From contig JAQGNA010000294.1 in NCBI GenBank assembly GCA_028292075.1, forward strand, positions 1 to 5,037: DNA of 5,037 bases, written 5' to 3'. The first letter of the stretch is position 1. Each line of letters starts with the position of its first letter. The notes beneath the pieces are model-generated. The model saw only the letters and a list, made by a program, of their open reading frames with translations, was not told where the DNA came from and did not search any database. The DNA comes from Rhodoferax sp. (GTDB lineage Bacteria; Pseudomonadota; Gammaproteobacteria; Burkholderiales; Burkholderiaceae). The translations under genes and the position numbers were made by a program. Positions 1 through 5,037 of the stretch are shown here, piece by piece.

Positions 1-917
1 CCGTTCATCGCCCTGGCGACCAGGTTGCGGTCCAGCCGGTCGCTCAGCAGCTCGGCGAATTGATAGACGAAGTTGCGCAGGTAGGCGCCACGCTTGAATG
101 CCACCCGGGCCACGTTCACACCGAACAGAATGCCGGCCGGCCTCGCAGTGAGGTCGGAGTTCACGTCGTCCTTCACGGCCATTTCGGCCACGATACCAAT
201 GCCCAGGCCGAGCCGCACGTAAGTCTTGATGACGTCGGAGTCGATGGCCTCGAGCGCAATGCGTGGTTCGAGCTTGCGCGAGGCAAAGGCCTGGTCGATC
301 TTCGTCCGCCCGGTGAACGAAGGGTGGTACGTAATGATCGGTTCCTTGGCAATGTCTTCCAGCGTGAGACGTTCCTTGGCGATGAGCGGATGGCCGGCGG
401 GCAGCACCACCACATGCTGCCACTCATAGCAGGGCAAGGTCACGAGTTCGGTGTAGTTCGCCAGCGATTCGGTGGCGATGCCGATCTCGGCCACCTCGTC
501 GATCAGCATGCGGGCCACCTGGTCGGGCGCGCCCTGGTGCAGGCTCACGTTGACCTTGGGGTAAGCCTCGCGCAAGCGCGCCACCGGCACCGGCAGCACA
601 TAGCGGGCCTGGGTGTGCGTGGTGGCGATGGAGAGCGTGCCGCTGTCCTGGGCCGAAAATTGTTCGCCGATGCGTTTCAGGTTGCCCACCTCGCGCATGA
701 TCGCCTCGATGCTTTTCAGCACATGCTGACCCGGCTCGGTGATGCGCTTCAACCGCTTGCCGTGGCGGGCGAAAATCTCGACCCCTAATTCTTCCTCGAG
801 CTCGATGATCGCTTTGGACACGCCTGGTTGAGAGGTGTGCAGCGCCTTGGCGGCCTCGGTCAGGTTCAGACCGCGCCGTGCGGCTTCCTGAACGAATCGG
901 AATTGGTGTAGATTCAT
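1..917 (-). CDS. cysB: CysB-family LysR-type regulator of sulfur assimilation (partial, C-terminus beyond left edge)
   Basis: Transcription factor that activates sulfate uptake and reduction genes under sulfur limitation; family members respond to N-acetylserine/O-acetylserine and sulfate or thiosulfate. The window holds residues 1-305, and E. coli CysB has 324, so only a short tail is missing. The N-terminal winged HTH spans about 1-60, with recognition-helix sequence TSQPGVSKAIIELE at 29-42. The effector domain carries the hallmark TTHTQARYVLP at 99-109, PCYEW at 162-166, FTGR at 201-204 and DVIKTYVRLGLGIG at 228-241. Residues I recall as lining the sulfate pocket in the Klebsiella CysB structure (T100, T102, Q103, T149, W166, T202) are all present at the same numbers. 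The ATG at 917 is fixed: an in-frame TAG sits at 932-930, and the N-terminus aligns with E. coli CysB without gaps. The Shine-Dalgarno match is poor. It lies 48 bp after cbiX on the same strand. The main alternative is a CysB paralogue such as Cbl/SsuR, which sequence alone does not exclude. Confidence 0.93.
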   Translation of the reverse strand, partial: MNLHQFRFVQEAARRGLNLTEAAKALHTSQPGVSKAIIELEEELGVEIFARHGKRLKRITEPGQHVLKSIEAIMREVGNLKRIGEQFSAQDSGTLSIATTHTQARYVLPVPVARLREAYPKVNVSLHQGAPDQVARMLIDEVAEIGIATESLANYTELVTLPCYEWQHVVVLPAGHPLIAKERLTLEDIAKEPIITYHPSFTGRTKIDQAFASRKLEPRIALEAIDSDVIKTYVRLGLGIGIVAEMAVKDDVNSDLTARPAGILFGVNVARVAFKRGAYLRNFVYQFAELLSDRLDRNLVARAMN

Positions 918-920
918 ATC

Positions 921-944
921 GAATTTCAGCTAACAGTGAAATTC
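921..944. repeat. Perfect 8-bp inverted repeat with 8-bp spacer upstream of cysB
   Basis: Arms GAATTTCA (921-928) and TGAAATTC (937-944) are exact reverse complements around an 8-bp spacer. The repeat fills half of the cbiX-cysB gap and ends 3 bp before the cysB ATG. It is AT-rich with no following T-run, so it does not look like an intrinsic terminator. As DNA it could be a dyad operator, for example for CysB autoregulation. As RNA it could fold into a hairpin whose 3' arm covers the position of the cysB ribosome binding site. The symmetry is seen directly; both roles are inferred. Its even centre does not fit the usual T-N11-A LysR box exactly. Confidence 0.6.
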
Positions 945-969
945 ATTATGCCCGAGCCGTCTATGTCAA
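945..969 (-). promoter_or_regulatory. Possible cysB promoter elements (weak)
   Basis: Reading leftward, a perfect TTGACA lies at 969-964, overlapping the cbiX stop codon, and a CATAAT lies at 950-945. The 13-bp spacing between them is shorter than the 16-18 bp usual for sigma-70 promoters, so they may not work as a pair. If CATAAT is a -10 box, transcription would start around position 938, inside the inverted repeat at 921-944. That would give a leader of about 20 nt and place the repeat where a repressor would act. cysB could instead be read through from lptFG-cbiX. Confidence 0.25.
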
Positions 970-1355
970 CGGTCGGGGACGCCGTCTTCCAGTGCGATGC
1001 GTGCGAGCAGTTCGATGAGTGCCGGGTTTTCGCCCACGGCGGGCTGCAGCGTCCACGCGACCTGCGGGTGCGCTGCCCTGAGCGCGTGCATCAGCTCCGG
1101 CAAATCGGCCCTGGCATGCTTGCCCACGCCGAGAAACAGCGGCACCACCGTGACCGCGCTCGCGCCGGCATCGATCAGCCCGGCAGCGGCGGTGGGCAGG
1201 TCGGGCTCGGTCAATTCGAGGTAGGCGCAGCGGACCGGCACGCCGGGCGACAGGGCAGCGATGCGGGCCGCAACCGCTTCCATCGGCTGGCGCCAGAGGG
1301 GATCGCGCGAGCCATGGGCGAACAGCACGATCGCGCGCGAGGAGGAATGGTCCAT
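966..1355 (-). CDS. cbiX: Small CbiX-type sirohydrochlorin chelatase
   Basis: A 129-residue single-domain chelatase of the CbiX/SirB family, which inserts Co2+ (cobalamin route) or Fe2+ (siroheme route) into sirohydrochlorin in the cytoplasm. The length fits the short 'CbiXS' form (about 120-130 aa), which acts as a homodimer, rather than the two-domain version. Motifs: VLFAHGSRDP at 10-19 with the metal-binding His14; YLELTEPDLP at 45-54 with acidic residues E47 and E50; VVPLFLGVGKHARADLP at 70-86 with the second His at 80. There is no signal peptide, membrane segment or His-rich tail. The ATG at 1355 has an AGGAA at 1367-1363, 7 nt upstream, overlapping the lptG stop codon, so translation is probably coupled to lptG. 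Metal preference cannot be read from the sequence. The cysB neighbour favours siroheme for sulfite reductase, but no other cob or cys gene is visible. Confidence 0.9.
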   Translation of the reverse strand: MDHSSSRAIVLFAHGSRDPLWRQPMEAVAARIAALSPGVPVRCAYLELTEPDLPTAAAGLIDAGASAVTVVPLFLGVGKHARADLPELMHALRAAHPQVAWTLQPAVGENPALIELLARIALEDGVPDR

Positions 1356-1365
1356 GGATTGGTTC

Positions 1366-2481
1366 CTAGCGCCGCAGCACGAGCCAGCCGAAGGCGGCCA
1401 ACGAGAGCACCGAATAGATCATGCCCGGCGCCGCGGCGGTGAGCCACGGTTGCCAGGTCTGAAGGTTGCCGATGTAGCCGAAGACGTTGTTCAACAGGAA
1501 GAAGCTGATGCCCGCCATCACGCCGCCGAACACATAGGTGGCAATGCCGCCCGAGCGGAAGTGAAGGTAGGCGAACGGCAGGGCGAGCACCACCATCACG
1601 ATGCAGCTCAGCGGGTAGAACACCTTGCGCCAGAACTCGATCTCGTAGCGTTGGGCCGACTGCCCGTTGGCGTTCAGGTGGCTGATGTACTGGAACAGGT
1701 CGACCGTGCGCATGCGGTCGGGCTTGAGCAGCGCCGTCGACACCATTTCGGCCGTGATCTCGGTCGGCCAGCGGTAGGTGGCGCTGGCCTGCCGCTCGAT
1801 CTTGGCGCCCACCGCGTCCTGCGTCTTGAACACGTTGCGCTGCACGTTCGACAGCGTCCAGGAACGGTCGCCCGCGAAACGCCCCGATTGCGCCGTGAGG
1901 GTGGACAGAAGCATTCCGTTGGCGTCGAACTCGAAGATGCGGATATTCTGCATGCCGCCATCTGGCGTGAGCGCCCCCACATTGGCCGCCGAAGCATTGT
2001 TGTTCTGCTTTTCCTTGAGCCAGGCGCCGGTTTGTCCGATGGTGATGACACCCTGGTACCGGGCCTTGAGCAGCTGCGCGGCCCGGTCGCTCAGCGGCGC
2101 GAGGTAGTCGCCCACTGCAAAGGTCAGCACCACGAAGGCCGCCGCCAGCGTGACCAGCGTGACCAGGGCGCGCCAGGGGCCGAGGCCGCTGGTCCGCAGG
2201 ATGGTGTATTCCGAGCTCTGGGCGAAGCGCGCCATCACGAAGATCGTACCGATCAGCACCGTGATGGGCAGCAGTTCGTAGAGGTGGCTGGGCATCATGA
2301 GCGCCACCACGACCAGCGCCTGGGTCAGCTGGTAACCGCCCTCGCTTGCCGGGCCGTTGCGGCCGATCCAGCGCAGTTCGTCCACAAAGTCGAAGAAGAA
2401 GAACAACGCCAGGAAGCCCAGCGTGACGAAGGCGACCGAAGCGATCACCTCGCGGTAGATCAGGCGGCGGATGGTCCTCAT
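1366..2481 (-). CDS. lptG: LPS export ABC transporter permease LptG
   Basis: Inner-membrane subunit of the LptB2FG transporter, which pulls lipopolysaccharide out of the inner membrane and passes it to LptC-LptA. The 371 residues compare with 360 in E. coli. Layout: TM1 about 11-33, TM2 54-84, TM3 103-125, periplasmic beta-jellyroll about 130-275, TM4 286-308, TM5 312-336, TM6 346-369. The cytoplasmic loop RFAQSSEYTILRTSGLGPWR at 85-104 is the coupling helix that contacts LptB; E91 matches the conserved Glu. Stretches that align by eye with E. coli LptG include FVDEL (32-36), DYLAP (125-129) and RYEIEFWRKVFYPLS (278-292), and they separate it from LptF. The ATG at 2481 overlaps the lptF TGA by 4 bp and has GGAAG at 2493-2489, 7 nt upstream. 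An in-frame start at 2532 would add 17 residues inside lptF and is unlikely. Asp31 sits where E. coli has Lys34. Confidence 0.96.
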   Translation of the reverse strand: MRTIRRLIYREVIASVAFVTLGFLALFFFFDFVDELRWIGRNGPASEGGYQLTQALVVVALMMPSHLYELLPITVLIGTIFVMARFAQSSEYTILRTSGLGPWRALVTLVTLAAAFVVLTFAVGDYLAPLSDRAAQLLKARYQGVITIGQTGAWLKEKQNNNASAANVGALTPDGGMQNIRIFEFDANGMLLSTLTAQSGRFAGDRSWTLSNVQRNVFKTQDAVGAKIERQASATYRWPTEITAEMVSTALLKPDRMRTVDLFQYISHLNANGQSAQRYEIEFWRKVFYPLSCIVMVVLALPFAYLHFRSGGIATYVFGGVMAGISFFLLNNVFGYIGNLQTWQPWLTAAAPGMIYSVLSLAAFGWLVLRR

Positions 2482-3584
2482 GCGTTGACTTCCGCGCCGT
2501 GGCCCACCGGCATCAGCGACCGCCAGGTCCAATGGTGGTGGCGCTTGAGCAGCCAGCCCACGGCCAGCAGGAAGACGCCGCCATGCAGGCCGATGGTGAA
2601 GGCGCCGAACGGCACCCGGCCAGCGCCGACCCAGCTTTGGCCCACGTTCAACAGGTTGATGTAGATGACGAAGGCGAACAGCGCGAACATCAGGCCACCA
2701 CCACGCGTGGAGCGAGAGTTGCCGCTGGCCAGCGCAAGTCCCACGATCACGAAATTCATGGCCGCGAAGGCCAGACCGACGCGCCAGCCGAACTCGGCCA
2801 GGTTCAGGGCGTTCGGCTCGCGAATCAAGTCCATGGTGGGGCGCGCCCGAGGCTGCACCGTGTCGGTGGTGCTCAGTGCCTTGGTGCCGATGCGCGTGCC
2901 GTATTCCTTGAACTCGCTGATCTTGATCTCGGACTGGCCGACATTCGACTCCAGCCGCTGGCCGTTGCTCAGCATGAGGAAACGGCCGTCGCCCACGGTG
3001 TCGACGCGGGCGCTGCGGGCCGAGGTCACCGCCTCCTTGCCGCGGTCGACCGCCGACACGAAGACGTTGTTGCCGGTGCGCTTGTCCGGCGAATCCTTGT
3101 CGATGAAGAACACGCGGTTGCCGCTGGCCGACTCCTGAAACTGCCCTGGCGTGATGCGTTCCAGGTCGCCGCGCTGCTCGTAGCGGTCCTTCATCTCCTG
3201 GATCTGCTGGTTGCTCCAGGGCCAGACGAACAGCGACATTGCGGCCACCACCAGCAGGATCGGCCAGGCGAACCGGAACAGCGGCGTGAGCAGAAAGGCC
3301 AGGCCTCGGCCGGCGCCGAACCAGATCACCATTTCGCTGTCACGGTACATGCGCGACAGGCTGGCCACCACGGCGATGAACAGGCTGAGCGTGAGGATGG
3401 TGGGCAGGTAGCCGAGCACGGTGAAGCCCATCACCAGCATCACGTCGGAGGGGTTCACACTGCCGCGCGAAGCCTGGCCAAGGGTGCGGATCAGCATCAT
3501 CGTCATCACGATGGTGATGAGCGCGACCAGCGTGGCGCCGAAACTCCGCGCCAGCTCTTTGCGAATGGAAGAATGGAATAACAT
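2478..3584 (-). CDS. lptF: LPS export ABC transporter permease LptF
   Basis: Partner permease of LptG in LptB2FG; LptF also receives LPS on its periplasmic jellyroll before LptC and LptA. From the chosen ATG at 3584 it has 368 residues (E. coli 366). Layout: TM1 about 15-35, TM2 47-77, TM3 95-121, periplasmic domain about 123-258, TM4 263-286, TM5 296-314, TM6 325-346. The coupling loop SRMYRDSEMVIWFGAGRG at 77-94 includes the conserved Glu84. PGQFQESASGNRVFFID (146-162) matches the QGQFQ...VLFIE region of E. coli LptF. The cytoplasmic tail from 347 is basic and His/Trp-rich (KRHHHWTWRSL). A TTG at 3593 would add three residues. The ATG is preferred because MLFHSSIRKELARSFG is the N-terminus I recall in related species, but neither start has a good Shine-Dalgarno. 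The gene leads the leftward operon and diverges from pepA. Confidence 0.95.
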   Translation of the reverse strand: MLFHSSIRKELARSFGATLVALITIVMTMMLIRTLGQASRGSVNPSDVMLVMGFTVLGYLPTILTLSLFIAVVASLSRMYRDSEMVIWFGAGRGLAFLLTPLFRFAWPILLVVAAMSLFVWPWSNQQIQEMKDRYEQRGDLERITPGQFQESASGNRVFFIDKDSPDKRTGNNVFVSAVDRGKEAVTSARSARVDTVGDGRFLMLSNGQRLESNVGQSEIKISEFKEYGTRIGTKALSTTDTVQPRARPTMDLIREPNALNLAEFGWRVGLAFAAMNFVIVGLALASGNSRSTRGGGLMFALFAFVIYINLLNVGQSWVGAGRVPFGAFTIGLHGGVFLLAVGWLLKRHHHWTWRSLMPVGHGAEVNA

Positions 3585-3607
3585 CGTCGCCAATTAAAGG
3601 CTGAATT
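3585..3607. promoter_or_regulatory. Divergent lptF/pepA start region (23 bp)
   Basis: Only 23 bp separate the two start codons, so both promoters must lie at least partly inside the opposite gene. On the plus strand, AAAGG at 3596-3600 sits 7 nt before the pepA ATG and is a convincing ribosome binding site. TAACAT at 3579-3584 is a possible pepA -10 box with no good -35. On the minus strand, CATAAT at 3610-3605, overlapping the pepA ATG, is a possible lptF -10 that would give a leader of about 14 nt; no clear -35 accompanies it. The ribosome binding site is seen directly; the promoter boxes are weak guesses. Confidence 0.4.
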
Positions 3608-5037
3608 ATGAACTTTGAACTGAAGACCCTGGACCTGGCAGGCAGCGCGTCCGCCCCATGCGACGCGTTGGTGGTGCTGGTGACCGAGGGTTTCAAGCCG
3701 GGCAAGGACGCATTGTCCCAGGTGATCGCGCAGGCCGGCAAAGCCGGTGACTTCGAGACCAAGCCTGGCAAGTTGTTGTCGATGTACAAGCCGGCCGGCG
3801 CGCAGGCCAGCCGCGTGGTGCTGGTGGGCTGTGGCGACGGCACCGCCCGCCAGGTGCGCCAGGCCGTGACCAGCGCCGTCGGTGCAGTCAGGTCGCCTCA
3901 GGTCAAGAAGCTCATGGTCTGCTTTGCCGACGCACCGCAGGCACTTGCCGTGCGGGCCGCGGTGCAGGCGGTGGCCGATGCTTCGTATGTGTACACCACC
4001 ACCAAGCCGAAGGCCGATGGCCGCAGCCTGACCGGCGTGGTGATCGCGGTGCCCGACGCAAATGCATCGCGCCGCGAGCTGGCCGAGGGCCGTGCGCTGG
4101 TGGCCGGCATCGAGTTCGCCAAGGAATGGGGCAACCGCCCGGCCAACCATGCAACGCCGACGCTGCTGGCTGGCGCGGCCAAGACGCTGTCGCGGTTTCC
4201 GCGCATCAAGTGCGAGGTGCTTGGCCCGAAAGAGGTTGAAAAGCTGGGCATGTTCTCGTTCATGTCGGTGGCGCAGGGATCGAAGGAGCCGCTGCGCTTC
4301 ATCGTGCTGCGCTATGACGGCGCCGCGAAAACCGTCGCACCCAGCGTGCTGGTGGGCAAGGGCATCACATTCGATACGGGCGGCATCTCCATCAAGCCTT
4401 CCGCCGAAATGGACGAGATGAAGTTCGACATGTGCGGCGCGGCCAGCGTGCTCGGCGTGTTCCGCACGCTCGCCGACCTGCAGCCGGCGGTCAACGTGGT
4501 CGGACTCATCCCGGCCTGCGAAAACATGCCGGACGGCGGCGCGGTCAAGCCAAGCGACGTGGTCACCAGCATGAGCGGGCAGACCATCGAGAACCTGAAC
4601 ACCGACGCCGAAGGCCGGTTGGTGCTGTGCGACGCGCTGACCTATGCCGAACGCTTCAAGCCGAGCGCGGTGGTCGACATCGCCACGCTCACCGGCGCCT
4701 GCGTCGTGGCGCTGGGCGGCGTCCGCAGCGGGCTGTTCTCCGCCGACGACCGGCTGGCCGATGCGCTGCTGGCGGCCGGCGAGTCCGCGCAAGACCTGTG
4801 CTGGCGCCTGCCCCTCGACGACGAATACGGCGAAGGCCTGAAGTCCAACTTCGCTGACATGGCCAACGTGGCCGGCCGCGCGGGTGGCGCGATCACCGCC
4901 GCGAAGTTCTTGCAGAAGTTCGTCGGCAAGATGCCATGGGCCCACCTGGACATCGCCGGCACGGCCTGGAAGGGCGGCGGCAGCAAGGGCTCCACCGGCC
5001 GCCCGGTCGGCCTGCTGGTCGACTATCTCCTGGCGCA
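3608..5037 (+). CDS. pepA: Leucyl aminopeptidase PepA, M17 family (partial, C-terminus beyond right edge)
   Basis: Cytosolic, usually hexameric, two-metal (Zn/Mn) aminopeptidase that removes N-terminal residues from peptides. 476 codons are visible and the frame stays open to the edge. E. coli PepA has 503 residues, and by alignment of its end (GRPVGLLVDYLLA matches the terminal GRPVALLAQFLL) only a short tail is missing. The N-terminal macro-like domain spans about 1-150; the catalytic domain starts around 165. Metal ligands and catalytic residues are all present with E. coli spacing: K251, D256 and K263 in GKGITFDTGGISIKP, D274 in KFDMCGAA, and D333, E335 and R337 in the family signature NTDAEGRL (331-338). 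DIATLTGAC and AGGAITAAKFL are also typical. AAAGG at 3596-3600 supports the ATG at 3608. In E. coli, PepA also binds DNA (carAB control, Xer recombination at cer); whether this one does cannot be judged here. In many proteobacteria holC follows pepA, so it may lie just past the edge. Confidence 0.97.
   Translation, partial: MNFELKTLDLAGSASAPCDALVVLVTEGFKPGKDALSQVIAQAGKAGDFETKPGKLLSMYKPAGAQASRVVLVGCGDGTARQVRQAVTSAVGAVRSPQVKKLMVCFADAPQALAVRAAVQAVADASYVYTTTKPKADGRSLTGVVIAVPDANASRRELAEGRALVAGIEFAKEWGNRPANHATPTLLAGAAKTLSRFPRIKCEVLGPKEVEKLGMFSFMSVAQGSKEPLRFIVLRYDGAAKTVAPSVLVGKGITFDTGGISIKPSAEMDEMKFDMCGAASVLGVFRTLADLQPAVNVVGLIPACENMPDGGAVKPSDVVTSMSGQTIENLNTDAEGRLVLCDALTYAERFKPSAVVDIATLTGACVVALGGVRSGLFSADDRLADALLAAGESAQDLCWRLPLDDEYGEGLKSNFADMANVAGRAGGAITAAKFLQKFVGKMPWAHLDIAGTAWKGGGSKGSTGRPVGLLVDYLLA

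Noticed and set aside
60..788. 242-codon open frame on the plus strand opposite cysB
   Set aside because: Complementary to CysB, whose sequence is continuous and pocket residues intact; the antisense product resembles no known protein.
921..944. Intrinsic terminator after cbiX
   Set aside because: The dyad stem is AT-rich rather than GC-rich, and no T-run follows in either direction; it also ends 3 bp before the cysB start codon.
936..1442. 168-codon open frame on the plus strand opposite cbiX and the end of lptG
   Set aside because: Crosses two real minus-strand genes and has an Arg-rich, featureless translation.
2478..2481. Overlap of lptF and lptG as a possible frameshift in one long permease
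   Set aside because: Each product has the full six-helix plus jellyroll layout and the expected length, so these are two intact genes with a standard coupling overlap.
2482..2532. Upstream in-frame start extending LptG by 17 residues
   Set aside because: The extension lies within lptF, is Gly/Arg-rich and unlike LptG N-termini. The ATG at 2481 has a GGAAG site and the classic ATGA overlap.
1261..2664. 467-codon open frame on the plus strand across cbiX, lptG and lptF
   Set aside because: It spans three convincing minus-strand genes, and its His/Gln/Arg/Asp-rich translation has no recognisable domain; it is a GC-driven antisense shadow.
2499..3581. 360-codon open frame on the plus strand opposite lptF
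   Set aside because: Antisense to a clear LptF with intact membrane and jellyroll regions. The translation is His/Gln/Ala/Asp-rich and shows no plausible fold, start signal or motif.
3506..4945. 479-codon open frame on the minus strand antisense to pepA
   Set aside because: It lies opposite a gene with complete M17 motifs. Its translation is low-complexity, rich in Arg/His/Ala/Gly, which is the usual product of the complementary frame of GC-rich codons. It also runs into lptF out of frame.

Overview
The window is GC-rich, densely packed chromosomal DNA with housekeeping content. The gene types and their order suggest a betaproteobacterium, most likely Burkholderiales and perhaps Comamonadaceae (Variovorax/Polaromonas/Acidovorax-like). 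The taxonomic call is inferred from protein style and synteny remembered from such genomes; there is no rRNA or other marker to fix it.

Layout: four genes run leftward (minus strand) in the order lptF (3584-2478), lptG (2481-1366), cbiX (1355-966), cysB (917 to beyond the left edge). One gene, pepA, runs rightward from 3608 beyond the right edge. lptF and pepA diverge from a gap of only 23 bp. lptF and lptG overlap by 4 bp (ATGA). lptG and cbiX are 10 bp apart, and the cbiX ribosome binding site lies over the lptG stop codon. A 48-bp gap before cysB holds a perfect 8+8 bp inverted repeat.

Function: LptF and LptG are the two membrane subunits that, with the LptB ATPase, extract lipopolysaccharide from the inner membrane. 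CbiX is a small sirohydrochlorin chelatase, probably used for siroheme (or cobalamin). CysB is the sulfur-assimilation LysR regulator, with a complete sulfate/acetylserine-pocket residue set. Siroheme is the cofactor of sulfite reductase, so cbiX next to cysB makes metabolic sense, while their position behind lptFG looks like an operon extension. PepA is an M17 leucyl aminopeptidase with all metal ligands and catalytic residues. The divergent pepA/lptFG arrangement is also found in E. coli.

I found no mobile element, tRNA, rRNA, CRISPR array or prophage, and no clearly new system. The points most worth a second look are the inverted repeat over the cysB translation start region, the cbiX-cysB linkage, the compact pepA/lptF divergent start region, and an Asp in LptG where E. 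coli has a lipid-A-contacting Lys. Every stretch over 50 bp is accounted for by a gene.
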